Assembly: GCF_017742835.1 (NCBI RefSeq)
Contig: NZ_CP072392.1
Span: forward strand, 2,092,385 to 2,156,384
From: Aquabacter sp. L1I39
Lineage (GTDB): Bacteria > Pseudomonadota > Alphaproteobacteria > Rhizobiales > Xanthobacteraceae
Length of the DNA: 64,000 nucleotides
Direction: 5' to 3'
The translations under genes were made by a program, and so were the position numbers. Shown piece by piece: positions 28,614 through 37,216 of the stretch (position 1 is its first letter; every line of letters starts with the position of its first letter). The notes under the pieces are model-generated. The model made no database searches, had not been told where the DNA came from, and saw only the letters and a program-made list of their open reading frames with translations.

Positions 28614-28691
28614 TTACAGAATGTTGAACAGATACAGCAGGACGATGACGCCGAAGGGCACGCCCATGAGCCAGAGAAGCACGCCACGCAT
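28614..28691 (-). CDS. 25-residue single-helix membrane peptide
   Basis: A short gene encoding 25 residues that begins MRGVLLWLMGVPFGVIVLL. Nearly the whole peptide is one transmembrane helix with a single Arg at the start. AAAGGA lies about ten bases before the ATG. Tiny peptides starting MRG-LLWL-GVP recur in Rhizobiales as far as I recall, which supports a real gene over chance. The function is unknown. It lies between urtA and the carbonic anhydrase gene. Confidence 0.55.
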   Translation of the reverse strand: MRGVLLWLMGVPFGVIVLLYLFNIL

Positions 28692-28831
28692 GGGATGAGA
28701 TCCTTTGTTGGTAACACCTGCCTCATCAACGCGCATGCGCTTCCCGCGTTCCCGTGCCTCCGTGTGCATTGCATGATCTTGACCCCGACCGCGCACGTCT
28801 TTCTTATGCCGGAAAGGGGATGGGGCACTTC

Positions 28832-29446
28832 ATGGACGAACTCATCGACGGCTACAGGCGGTTCAGGGAAGTGGCCTGGCCGGACCATAAGGCGGTGTTC
28901 GAGCGCCTCGCCGCGCGCGGCCAGCGGCCCCACACCTTCATCGTCGCCTGCTCCGACAGCCGCGTCGATCCGCAGATGATCTTCAATACCGGCCCGGGCG
29001 AGTTGTTCGTGGTGCGCAACGTCGCCAACCTCGTGCCCCCCTACCAGCCGGACGCGAAATATCACGGCACCAGCGCCGCGCTGGAATTCGCCGTCAATGT
29101 GCTGAAGGTGCAGAAGGTGGTGGTGCTGGGCCATGCCCAATGCGGCGGCGTCCATGCGCTCCTCGACGGCGCCCCGCCCGGCGCACAAGACTTCGTGGCC
29201 CCCTGGATGACCATGGCGGAAAGCGCCCGGCAGGAGACGCTGGAGGCCAATCTCCCGCCCGAGGAGCGCCAGCGCTTCTGCGAGCATTGCTGCGTGCGCC
29301 TGTCGCTGTCCAACCTGAAGACCTTCCCCTGGCTCTCGAAGCGGGTGGAGACGGGTGACCTCTCGCTGCACGGCGCCTATTTCGGCGTCGCCACCGGCCG
29401 CCTGGAACTGCTCGCCGACGACGGGGCCTTCAAGGCGGTGGACTGA
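28832..29446 (+). CDS. Beta-carbonic anhydrase
   Basis: 204 residues from ATG 28832; an ATG at 28820 sits too close to its Shine-Dalgarno sequence GGAAAGGGG. Zinc ligands are in VACSDSRVDP (Cys, Asp/Arg dyad) and VLGHAQCGG (His, Cys). It interconverts CO2 and bicarbonate. Close to the urease block, it could handle CO2 from urea, but it is on the other strand and has its own promoter, so this link is only inference. Confidence 0.93.
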   Translation: MDELIDGYRRFREVAWPDHKAVFERLAARGQRPHTFIVACSDSRVDPQMIFNTGPGELFVVRNVANLVPPYQPDAKYHGTSAALEFAVNVLKVQKVVVLGHAQCGGVHALLDGAPPGAQDFVAPWMTMAESARQETLEANLPPEERQRFCEHCCVRLSLSNLKTFPWLSKRVETGDLSLHGAYFGVATGRLELLADDGAFKAVD

Positions 29447-29815
29447 CGGCGCCGCAATCGCCCGCCTGCTCCTGTCTGCGCGGGGAGAGGACCGCCTGGC
29501 CACCCCAAGAGGCGTGCCCGGCCTTGCCGGAAGGCCTGCCCGGCGCACGCAGGTCAGACTGGACGAATCGCTCCGCCTTTTCCGAGCGAAGGCGGGGCGG
29601 GCGGGCGCGCCAGCCGCAGCATTCCCACCGCTTCCAGAATGCAGGCTGCCGGGCAGCGAAACGCGGTAACAATTTGCCGCGTGAAACCAAAAGAGCCGAT
29701 TGCCACGGGGCCGCTTGGCGTAAGCATAACATTCGGCTAGGACTTGCCCCCGCAAGTAAGCGTCGGCCTGCCGGGCCGGAAAAGTCTTACGCTTTCTTTC
29801 TGGAGGTGTCCGTCT
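29447..29815. other. Gene-free stretch between carbonic anhydrase and the HdeD-like gene
   Basis: 369 bases with no protein-like frame. CCGCCTT and AAGGCGG near 29573-29597 can form a hairpin but no T-tract follows. The last ~120 bases are AT-richer and probably hold the promoter of the next gene. I see nothing else. Confidence 0.5.
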
Positions 29816-31156
29816 GTGGGTCAGTTGGCGTTCCTCCTCGTGGGCTCGGATTCCCTGCGCCGTCGCTGGATGGTTCTGGCGGGGCTCGGCGCCGCCTTGA
29901 TCGTGCTCGGCCTCGTCATCTTCGGCGAGGCGGCGGAGGGCATCACGGTCGCCGCCATTGATGCCTTCGGCCTGGTGATCCTCCTGCAGGGCGTGCTCAC
30001 GCTGGTCTCGGCGGTCGCGGCGGGATCGTCGCTCGGCCTCTATATCAACCTGGTGCGCGCCTGCCTCCTGATCGTTCTGGCCTGCTTGATCCTGGACTTT
30101 CCCTGGCGCAATGACCTGGCGGTGACCGTGCTGTTCGGCCTCGCCTTCATGGTGGACGGCATCCTGCGCTGCGGCAGTGCCTATGTGCTGCGCTATTCCG
30201 GCTGGCGCACCATGCTGGTCTGGGGCGTGGTGCAGCTTCTTTTGGCGGCGCTGATCTTTTCCGACTGGCCGATCCCGCGCGGCAAGAACATTCCCTTCTT
30301 CGTCTCCCTCTCCCTGATGTTCTCCGGCTGGGTGGTGCTGCGCATGGGCCTCATGCTGCGCTCGCTGGAGCCGGAGGCGGCCATTCTCAACCTCCCCATG
30401 TTCGGCAAGCGCGCCTGGTATGAGCACGCCCCGGTCTTTGCAGGCCCCGGCGGGCCGCCGCCCTCGGGCGAGCCCATGGTGGTGCATGTGTGGACGCCGC
30501 TCGGCAGCGCCCACGGCGCCGCCCGCCGGCCCGTCCTGGACCGCTATATCGCAGCGGTAGACTCGAAGGGCGTGATCTCCACCGGCCATGCGGCGCTGGA
30601 GGCCAAGCCGGACGTCTATATCAGCCACTATCCCGCCTCCGAGCTCGACCGCGACCCCTCCCAGTTCATGCGCGCCTTCCGCGCCACCCGCGACAATGAC
30701 GTGCCCGGCCGCTTCCAGCCGTCCTATGAAGAGGAGGCCGCCGGCTGGACCGAGGCGGACGCCCACGTCATCTTCCGCAATTACAACCAGAGGCGGCTGC
30801 GGGCCTTCTGGATCGGCTACCGGCAGGAAAACACCTACAACCTCACCAACCGCAACTGCTCGGTGGCGGTGGCCTCGGCGATGGATGCCGCGCTTGAGGG
30901 ATCGCTCGCCACCAACTGGCCCTTCCTGCGCATCGCCGCCCTGTTCGCCAATCCCGATCTGTGGATGGCCGCCATGCTGCGCCACCGGGCGGAATCCATG
31001 ACCTGGACCCCCGGCATCGTGCTCGATTACGCCCGGCTCATGAAGCGCCTGGTGGAACCGAACCAGATCTCCTGGCTTGGGCGCCTCCAACTGGCCTTCC
31101 GCGTCTGGAAGCGCCATCCCTCCCAATCCCCCGCCGTCGAGAAAGCCATCCCGTGA
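29816..31156 (+). CDS. HdeD/DUF308-like membrane protein fused to a Cys-His domain
   Basis: 446 residues from GTG 29816, with GGAGG nine bases upstream. Residues ~10-195 hold about six membrane helices of the HdeD (DUF308) kind. Residues ~225-446 are soluble. They contain a conserved-looking His (STGHAALE), then VYISHYPASELDRDPSQF and RNYNQRR, and a Cys in NLTNRNCSVAVASAM. The His-before-Cys order recalls a circularly permuted papain-like fold (PPPDE/DUF4105-like), which would make this a membrane-anchored cysteine hydrolase. That part is inference. The MFS gene follows with a GTGA overlap, so the two are coupled. Confidence 0.65.
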   Translation: MGQLAFLLVGSDSLRRRWMVLAGLGAALIVLGLVIFGEAAEGITVAAIDAFGLVILLQGVLTLVSAVAAGSSLGLYINLVRACLLIVLACLILDFPWRNDLAVTVLFGLAFMVDGILRCGSAYVLRYSGWRTMLVWGVVQLLLAALIFSDWPIPRGKNIPFFVSLSLMFSGWVVLRMGLMLRSLEPEAAILNLPMFGKRAWYEHAPVFAGPGGPPPSGEPMVVHVWTPLGSAHGAARRPVLDRYIAAVDSKGVISTGHAALEAKPDVYISHYPASELDRDPSQFMRAFRATRDNDVPGRFQPSYEEEAAGWTEADAHVIFRNYNQRRLRAFWIGYRQENTYNLTNRNCSVAVASAMDAALEGSLATNWPFLRIAALFANPDLWMAAMLRHRAESMTWTPGIVLDYARLMKRLVEPNQISWLGRLQLAFRVWKRHPSQSPAVEKAIP

Positions 31157-32307
31157 GCGACACCGCCCTGCCGCCCGCCTCCGGTCACCTCCTGTCGCGG
31201 GCCGCCGTCATCGCGACGGCCATGACCTTCGGCCTGACCTATTCCCTGAGCGCGGCCCTGATCGCGCTGGACCTGGCCGAGCGGGGCATGAGCGAGGCGC
31301 TCATCGGCACCAATGCGGCCATGCATGCGGTGGGCGTGCTGGCCACCGCCGTGGTGCTGCCGCGCCTGGTCGGCGTGTTCGGCGTGCGCGGGCTGATCCT
31401 ATCCTCGCTGGTGCTGGCGGCCGCCACGATGATGGCCTTCCCGCTCATCCCGCTGGTCTGGCTGTGGTTCCCGCTGCGCTTCTTCCTGGGCGCGGCCTCC
31501 GAGGCGCTGTTCGTGCTGTCCGAGACCTGGATCAACAGCCTCAGCACCGAGCAGACCCGCGCCCGCGCCATGGCGGCCTATACGGCGGCGCTGTCGGTGG
31601 GCTTCGCGCTCGGGCCGCTGATCCTGTCCATCGTCGGCACCGGCGGGGCGACAGGCTATATGGTGGGCTCGGTGCTGGCGCTGGTCGCCGCGTGCTTCGT
31701 CGCTTCGCCGCGCATCACCGCGCCGAAGTTCGAGGAGCCGAGCCATGCCAGCCCCCTCCATTACATGCGCATCGCCCCCATCGCCCTGTCGGCGACGGTG
31801 CTGAATGCGGCCATCGAGGCGGCGGGCCTGTCGTTCCTGGCCATCTACGCCATCAATCTGGGCTGGCCGGAGACGGATGCCACGCGGCTCATCACCTGCA
31901 TGATGGTGGGCGCCATCCTGCTGCAACTGCCCATCGGATGGCTGGGCGACACCATGAACCGCCGCACGCTGGTGATCGCGCTCGCCACCATCGCGGCGGC
32001 CGGCGCGCTGCTGTGGCCGTTCGCGCTGGGCTCCTTCTGGGCCTCCTACACCCTTCTGTTCGTGTGGGGCGGCGCGTTCGTGGGCATCTACACCATCATG
32101 CTCACCGTGGTCGGCAGCCGCTTCAAGGGCGGGGAACTGGTGGGCATCTATGCGGTGATGGGGCTGACCTGGGGCGGCGGAGCGCTCATCGGGCCGCTGG
32201 CGGCGGGGCTTGCCATGCAAGTCTTCGTGCATGGCCTTGCTTATTTCTGCGCCTTCGCCTTGGGAGCATTCGCGCTCGCCGTTCTGCTTTTGAAGCGGGA
32301 CACCTGA
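31153..32307 (+). CDS. MFS transporter (YcaD-like)
   Basis: 384 residues from GTG 31153, overlapping the previous stop by 4 bases. Twelve membrane helices are visible. SETWINSLSTEQTRARAMAA after helix 4 and WLGDTMNRR after helix 8 are typical of the YcaD-type major facilitator group. The substrate is unknown. Coupling to the HdeD-like protein suggests a shared role, perhaps in envelope stress or export. Confidence 0.8.
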   Translation: MSDTALPPASGHLLSRAAVIATAMTFGLTYSLSAALIALDLAERGMSEALIGTNAAMHAVGVLATAVVLPRLVGVFGVRGLILSSLVLAAATMMAFPLIPLVWLWFPLRFFLGAASEALFVLSETWINSLSTEQTRARAMAAYTAALSVGFALGPLILSIVGTGGATGYMVGSVLALVAACFVASPRITAPKFEEPSHASPLHYMRIAPIALSATVLNAAIEAAGLSFLAIYAINLGWPETDATRLITCMMVGAILLQLPIGWLGDTMNRRTLVIALATIAAAGALLWPFALGSFWASYTLLFVWGGAFVGIYTIMLTVVGSRFKGGELVGIYAVMGLTWGGGALIGPLAAGLAMQVFVHGLAYFCAFALGAFALAVLLLKRDT

Positions 32308-32434
32308 CGTTAGGGGAGAAGTCAGGCTCCCTCTTTCTGTCCAAAACTTAATCCGCCCTGGACCGGCATCCCGTTCAAGGGTCGCCAATTGCTGCTAAGA
32401 TGAAGCTGGGTGAGAGATCCCGGAGATCCTTATT

Positions 32435-32956
32435 ATGAAGACGCTTTTTGGAGCGCTCTCGGTTGTGGCCACCCTGGCGGCTCCGCTGGCGGTGACGCCG
32501 GCCGCCGCCGCCCCCGTGAATACGGAAGTTCCCGCCCAGGGCGCGAACTGGCTGTTCGTGCAGGTGGCCGACCAGGCGACCATCGAGGGCAACAAGCTGA
32601 TCCTGAAGGGCACCGCCCCGCAGACGCTGATGTTCGCCGACCGGCCCGAGCGCATGACAGGGGAGACCACCACTGCCGGCTTCGCCAAGCTCTGGAACGA
32701 GGGCAAGGATAGCTTCCAGAAAGACCCGCCCAATGCCACCCTCGCCGTCACCGGCGCCGACGGCAAGCCGCAGACGGCTGTGATCGAGCTGACCGATCCG
32801 GTCATCTCCGGCGATACGCTGACCTACACTTTCCGCACGCTCAGCAGCGAGCAGCCGGTGTCGGGCTCATCCGCCACCCTCTTCATCGACTGGTGGTATG
32901 CCCATCCCGGCCATTGCTGGCGCGGCCCCTATGGCGGCCTGCACTGCGTCTATTGA
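32435..32956 (+). CDS. Secreted protein of unknown function
   Basis: 173 residues with a clear signal peptide (MKTLFGALSVVATLAAPLAV, cleavage near AAAA-P). The mature part has GTAPQTLMFADRPERMTGE and ends in an aromatic/Cys-rich tail (WWYAHPGHCWRGPYGGLHCVY) with two Cys that may form a disulfide. I recognise no enzyme motif. It is probably periplasmic. A GAGATCC-like site precedes the ATG. Confidence 0.75.
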   Translation: MKTLFGALSVVATLAAPLAVTPAAAAPVNTEVPAQGANWLFVQVADQATIEGNKLILKGTAPQTLMFADRPERMTGETTTAGFAKLWNEGKDSFQKDPPNATLAVTGADGKPQTAVIELTDPVISGDTLTYTFRTLSSEQPVSGSSATLFIDWWYAHPGHCWRGPYGGLHCVY

Positions 32957-33020
32957 GGCGGAGCGCTTCAAGGTTCGGGCCCGGCCGCAAGCCGGGCCCT
33001 TTTCGTTTCCGGGGCCTGGC

Positions 33021-34061
33021 TCAGTCCACCTGCGCCGCCCGATCCTTGCCCTGGCGCTCCAGCATCCAGCCGGGATATTCCGGCGGCAGGGCGCTGACCG
33101 CGTCCAGCGTCTCCATCTCCTGCACGGTCAGGCGGATTTCCGTGGCGGCGAGGTTGTCGTCCAGCTGCTCCAGCGTCTTGGCGCCGATGATGGCGGACAT
33201 GACGAAGGGCTTGGCCAGCACATAAGCCAGCGCGATCCGCGCCACCGAGACGCCGCGCGCCTGCGCGATCGGCCGCATGGCATCGACGCAGTCGAAGGCG
33301 CGGTCCTTGTTGACCGGCGGGAAGTCGAAGGTGACGCGCCGCCCATCATTGGTGCCGGCGCCATCGCGACCATATTTGCCGGAGAGCAGACCGCCAGCGA
33401 GCGGGCTCCACACCATCAGGCCCAGCTTCTCGGACAAAAGGAGGGGCGCGATCTCGCGCTCCAGATCCCGGCCGGCAATGGTGTAATAGGCCTGGAGGGT
33501 CACCGGGCGCGCCCAGCCATTCTGCTGCGACAGGCCGAGCGCCTTCATGAGCCGCCACGCCTGCCAATTGGACACGCCCACATAGCGCACATGGCCCTGG
33601 CGCACGAGGTCGTCGAGCGCCTGGAGCGTCTCCTCCACCGGGGTGAGGGGGTCGGTGCCGTGGATCTGGTAGAGGTCGATATAATCGGTGCCGAGCCGCT
33701 TCAGGCTGGCCTTCACGCCGTCCATGATGTGGCCGCGCGAGGCGCCCCGGTCGTTCCGGCCCGGCCCCATCTGGCCATAGACCTTGGTGGCCAGCACCAC
33801 ATCCGTGCGCGGCCGGCCCGAATTGCGCAAGGCGGTGCCGGTGATTTCCTCCGACAGGCCGCCGGAATAGACGTCCGCCGTGTCGATGAAATTGACGCCC
33901 GCATCGAGGGCGCGGGCGACGATGGCGTCTGCCGCGCTCTGGTCGAGATTGCCGATGGCGGTCCAGTGGCCGCCACGGCCGCCGAAGGTCATGGTGCCGA
34001 GGCAGATTTCGGACACGAGAAGGCCCGTGCCGCCGAGTGTCTTGGTGCGCATGAGATCCAT
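33021..34061 (-). CDS. Aldo/keto reductase
   Basis: 346 residues, an (alpha/beta)8 NADPH-dependent reductase of the YajO/tas-like group. Catalytic residues are visible: Asp and Tyr in FIDTADVYSGG, Lys in VLATKVYG, and His in YQIHGTDP. The GVSNWQAW and IIGAKTLEQLDDN segments form the cofactor site. The substrate is unknown. It is divergent from a LysR regulator, its probable controller. Confidence 0.92.
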   Translation of the reverse strand: MDLMRTKTLGGTGLLVSEICLGTMTFGGRGGHWTAIGNLDQSAADAIVARALDAGVNFIDTADVYSGGLSEEITGTALRNSGRPRTDVVLATKVYGQMGPGRNDRGASRGHIMDGVKASLKRLGTDYIDLYQIHGTDPLTPVEETLQALDDLVRQGHVRYVGVSNWQAWRLMKALGLSQQNGWARPVTLQAYYTIAGRDLEREIAPLLLSEKLGLMVWSPLAGGLLSGKYGRDGAGTNDGRRVTFDFPPVNKDRAFDCVDAMRPIAQARGVSVARIALAYVLAKPFVMSAIIGAKTLEQLDDNLAATEIRLTVQEMETLDAVSALPPEYPGWMLERQGKDRAAQVD

Positions 34062-34194
34062 GTCTCCTCAAGGCCGGGCATCCTGCCCGGCAGTCAGCCC
34101 CGCCAGCCGCGCCTCCCACCCCAAGGCCGCCCGGCCACCGGGCTGGGCTTCAGATAGGCCGCCGATTTATGAAGGATTAGCCCCCTTAACGCCC

Positions 34195-34216
34195 ATAGAG
34201 TATGCAGCATAGCTAT
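34195..34216. promoter_or_regulatory. Candidate LysR-type operator between reductase and regulator
   Basis: ATAG-AG-TATGCAGCATA-G-CTAT is an imperfect AT-rich palindrome around an exact TATGC-A-GCATA core. It lies in the 178-base divergent gap, 24 bases before the LysR start. Size and position suit a LysR-type binding box. Confidence 0.45.
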
Positions 34217-34239
34217 ACGATCCACCTTCGGACCCCCTC

Positions 34240-35163
34240 ATGCCCCGACCCGATCCCTTTGACGGCCTGAGCGAATTCCTGGCGGTGGCGCGCCTTGGCT
34301 CGTTCCGCAAGGCGGCCGCGGCCCTCGATGTGACCCCCGGCGCGGTGAGCCAAGCCATCCAGGCGCTGGAAGCGCGGCTCGGACTGCCGCTGTTCCACCG
34401 CACCACCCGCTCGGTCTCCCTCACCGAGGCGGGGGAGCATCTGATGGGGCGGGTGGGGCAGGCGGCGGACACCATTGTCGGCTCCCTCGACGGGCTCAGC
34501 CAGATGCGCGGCGAGCCCTCGGGCACGCTGCGCCTGCTGGTGCACCGGGGCGCCGTGGAGCATGTGCTGGAGCCGGTCCTGCCGGTCTTCCACCGCGCCT
34601 ATCCGCAGGTGAAGCTGGACATCGTGGTGGAGGAGCGCCACGCCGAACTGGTGAGCGCGGGCTATGATGCGGGCATCGGCATCGGCGAGTTCATCGACCG
34701 CGACATGGTGGCGGTGCGCGTCACCCGCCCCTTCGCCTGGATCGTGGCCGCCGCCCCCGCATACCTGGCGCGGCACGGGCGCCCGGAGGCACCGGAGGAC
34801 ATTGCCCGCCACGCCTGCATCCGCTATCGGCGGCCGGAACTGGGCGGCATCTATCGCTGGGAGTTCGAGCGCGACGGCCAGTCCCTCACCCTGGAGCCGC
34901 CAGGGACCATCGCGGTGAACGATTCCAGTCTCGCCCGCGCGCTGGGCCGGCAAGGGCTTGGCCTGCTCTATACGTCCGAGCTGCACGCGGCGGCGGACCT
35001 GGCCGCCGGAACGCTGGTGCCGGTCCTTGGCGACTTCGTGCCCGCCAGCGATGCCCTCTTCATCTGCTTCCCGCGCCAGAGCCGCGCCCAGCCGAAGCTG
35101 CGCGCCTTTGTGGACACCTGCACCCGCGTCATGTTGCGCCCGCAGGGCGAGGCGGCGGGCTGA
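34240..35163 (+). CDS. LysR-family transcriptional regulator
   Basis: 307 residues. The winged helix-turn-helix covers ~5-65 (FLAVARLGSFRKAAAALDVTPGAVSQAI, PLFHRTTRSVSLTEAG). The effector-binding domain follows (~90-300). It belongs to the group that often controls a neighbouring dehydrogenase or reductase, and it is divergent from the aldo/keto reductase with a palindrome between them. Confidence 0.93.
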   Translation: MPRPDPFDGLSEFLAVARLGSFRKAAAALDVTPGAVSQAIQALEARLGLPLFHRTTRSVSLTEAGEHLMGRVGQAADTIVGSLDGLSQMRGEPSGTLRLLVHRGAVEHVLEPVLPVFHRAYPQVKLDIVVEERHAELVSAGYDAGIGIGEFIDRDMVAVRVTRPFAWIVAAAPAYLARHGRPEAPEDIARHACIRYRRPELGGIYRWEFERDGQSLTLEPPGTIAVNDSSLARALGRQGLGLLYTSELHAAADLAAGTLVPVLGDFVPASDALFICFPRQSRAQPKLRAFVDTCTRVMLRPQGEAAG

Positions 35164-35194
35164 TCCGACCTGCCCGGGCGCTGCCGCGCTCGCC

Positions 35195-35908
35195 TCAGCC
35201 CAGCGCGGCGCCGGCGAAAATCTCCATCAAATCCGGCGCCTCGCCGGGATCGGTGTCCAGCTTGAGGCGCTGCTCCACGTGCAGGAAGTGATGTCGGGAG
35301 AGGTTGATGGCGCGGGGAATGTCCCGCGCGCGCAGCGCCTCCACGATGGCGCCATGCTCGTCCACTGCGCACAGCGACTGGTTGGCCGGCTCATAGACCG
35401 ACACCATCACCGAGGAGCGGGACAGAAGCTCGCGCAGGAAGCGGGACAGCTCCGCATTGTGCAGGGCATCCACCAGAAGGAGATGGAAGGCGCCGGACAG
35501 GCGCACGGAGGCCGCCCGGTCGCCCCGCTCGGCGGCGGCGCGCTCTTCTTTCAGATGGGCATCGAGAGCCGCGAGAATGGCGTCGTCGAGGATCTGGCCG
35601 AGCTGCACCAGCACACCCGCTTCCAGCACCCGGTGGGCCTCATAGACGGCGCGGATCTCCTCCAGGGAGGGCCGGGCGACGCGGGCGCCCCGGTTGGGGA
35701 TGATCTCGATCCGTCGCTCGGCCCCCAGCCGCTGGAGCACCTTGCGCACCCGCTCGCGGGAGACGCCGAAGCATTCGGCCAGCCGATGCTCGGCAAGCTT
35801 GGTGCCCGCCTTCAGCCGGCCCTCCACGATGGCCGTGAGAATGGCCCCATGGATGGCCTCGTCGGCCTCCGGGTCCGCCTTCGGGCCTCTTTTGCGCGTC
35901 GCGTTCAT
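35195..35908 (-). CDS. GntR-family regulator with FCD domain
   Basis: 237 residues. Winged helix at ~17-75 (LAEHRLAECFGVSRERVRKVL), then an all-helical FCD ligand domain (~85-220) with metal-binding-like His/Asp positions (FHLLLVDALHN; DEHGAIVEAL; SRHHFLHVE). Such proteins are mostly repressors relieved by a catabolite. It is divergent from the ABC transporter operon, and three TGTGCACA sites lie in the gap, so it most likely controls that operon and itself. Confidence 0.93.
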   Translation of the reverse strand: MNATRKRGPKADPEADEAIHGAILTAIVEGRLKAGTKLAEHRLAECFGVSRERVRKVLQRLGAERRIEIIPNRGARVARPSLEEIRAVYEAHRVLEAGVLVQLGQILDDAILAALDAHLKEERAAAERGDRAASVRLSGAFHLLLVDALHNAELSRFLRELLSRSSVMVSVYEPANQSLCAVDEHGAIVEALRARDIPRAINLSRHHFLHVEQRLKLDTDPGEAPDLMEIFAGAALG

Positions 35909-35969
35909 TCCGCCTCACTGATGCCGACGAAGATAAGGGGCAGAGGCGCGGTCCGGCGCGCCCGAAAAA

Positions 35970-36101
35970 TGTGCACAAATAGATTTGAAAATGTGCACAT
36001 TGATGCTCGCACGGCTCCCCCGCCCTCTTCCGCCGCTGGCCCCCCTCTGGTCCGTCGTTCCCAACATATTCAACTCGCGTGTTTTTTCAAAAATGTGCAC
36101 A
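35970..36101. promoter_or_regulatory. Three TGTGCACA operator copies in the GntR/ABC divergent promoter
   Basis: Exact palindromes TGTGCACA lie at 35970-35977, 35992-35999 and 36094-36101, each preceded by AAAA or AAAAA. The first two are 22 bases apart centre to centre, two helical turns. GntR/FCD regulators bind TNGTNNNACNA-like palindromes. The distal copy is 69 bases before the solute-binding gene start. The arrangement would allow repression by looping. Confidence 0.78.
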
Positions 36102-36169
36102 CTTGGTCCGGCTTGGCCCAAGTCTTGCGAAGTGGTTCCCGTCGTCTCCCCGGACAAGGAGTGGGAAAG

Positions 36170-37216
36170 ATGGTCTTCGATTTGCGCATCTCCCGACGGA
36201 GCGCCTTGCGGCTCGGCGCGGGCGCCTTTGCCGGCAGCCTCGCCATGCCGGCCATCCTGCGCGCGGCCCCCAAGGAAATCGTGGTGGGTGGCCCGGCGGG
36301 CGCCGCCAAATATTTCAACGCCGACGTCTTCCCCATCATCGAGAAGGCTCTCGACGTCAAGATCCTCTATGAGGGCACCAACTCCCTCACCAATTTGCAG
36401 AAGATGCAGGCCGACAAGGCGAGCCCGAAAATGTCCGTGGTGATCATGGACGACCCGGTCATGCTGCCGGCGGCCGCCTCCGGCCTCATCACCCCCATTG
36501 CCGCCTCCACCGTGCCGAACCTGGCCAAGCTGGTGCCCGGCACCATCCACCAGGACGGCATGTGGGCCAATTACCAGCGCCCCTGGGCCGGCATCGCCTA
36601 TTCCACCAAGCGCATGCCCGCCGCCCCCAAGAGCTGGGCGACGCTTTGGGAGCCCAAATACGGGCAGAAGATCATCGTCCCCTCGCTCCAGAACACCGAA
36701 GGCTTCTGGGTGCTGCTGGCCGCCGCGCACCTGGAGACCGGCAAGCCCTATAAGGAAGCGCAATACGACATCGACGCCGCCTTCCGCAAATTGAAGAGCC
36801 TGAAGCCCAATCTGCTCAACGTCTACACCAACGCCCCCCAGGCCATTAACCTCTTGGAGCAGGGCGAGGCCTGGATGATTGGCGGGCAGTTCTCCGCTTA
36901 CACCCTCATCCGCAAGGCCGACGGCTCGCCCATTGATCTGGCCATTCCCGAGGGCGGCGGCTTCTCCATGCCGTCCGGCATCGCCAAGGTGGCGGGTGCC
37001 CCGGCGGGTACCACCTCCGACGCGGTCATCAATGCCTTCCTCTCCCCCGAAGTGCAGACGGTGCTGGCCACCAAGGCGTTCGTCGCGCCCACCAATTCCA
37101 CGGTGCCCACCCCGGCCGGCTATCCCGACGCCAATTCCCTGTTCGCCCCCGACTGGGCCTTCATCGCCAAGGAGCGCGCCGGCTGGGTGGAGCGCTGGAT
37201 CAAGGAGATGTCATGA
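36170..37216 (+). CDS. ABC transporter periplasmic solute-binding protein (PotD/FbpA-like)
   Basis: 348 residues from ATG 36170. The N-terminus has a twin-arginine signal (ISRRSALRLGAGAFAGSLAM). The mature part has type II periplasmic-binding features (KILYEGTNSLTNLQKMQADK, SWATLWEPKYGQKIIVPSLQ). The group includes binders of polyamines, iron and small organic acids. The operon partners (PuuE-like deacetylase and HyuE-like protein) suggest a cyclic ureide or purine-related substrate, which is inference. Confidence 0.88.
   Translation: MVFDLRISRRSALRLGAGAFAGSLAMPAILRAAPKEIVVGGPAGAAKYFNADVFPIIEKALDVKILYEGTNSLTNLQKMQADKASPKMSVVIMDDPVMLPAAASGLITPIAASTVPNLAKLVPGTIHQDGMWANYQRPWAGIAYSTKRMPAAPKSWATLWEPKYGQKIIVPSLQNTEGFWVLLAAAHLETGKPYKEAQYDIDAAFRKLKSLKPNLLNVYTNAPQAINLLEQGEAWMIGGQFSAYTLIRKADGSPIDLAIPEGGGFSMPSGIAKVAGAPAGTTSDAVINAFLSPEVQTVLATKAFVAPTNSTVPTPAGYPDANSLFAPDWAFIAKERAGWVERWIKEMS

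Noticed and set aside
25998..28979. 993-codon open frame antisense to urtB and urtA
   Set aside because: It lies opposite well-identified transporter genes, its product is Gly/Arg/His-rich low-complexity sequence, and high GC makes such frames common.
28271..31126. 951-codon minus-strand frame across carbonic anhydrase and the HdeD-like gene
   Set aside because: It is opposite two real genes and crosses their intergenic gap; composition is not protein-like.
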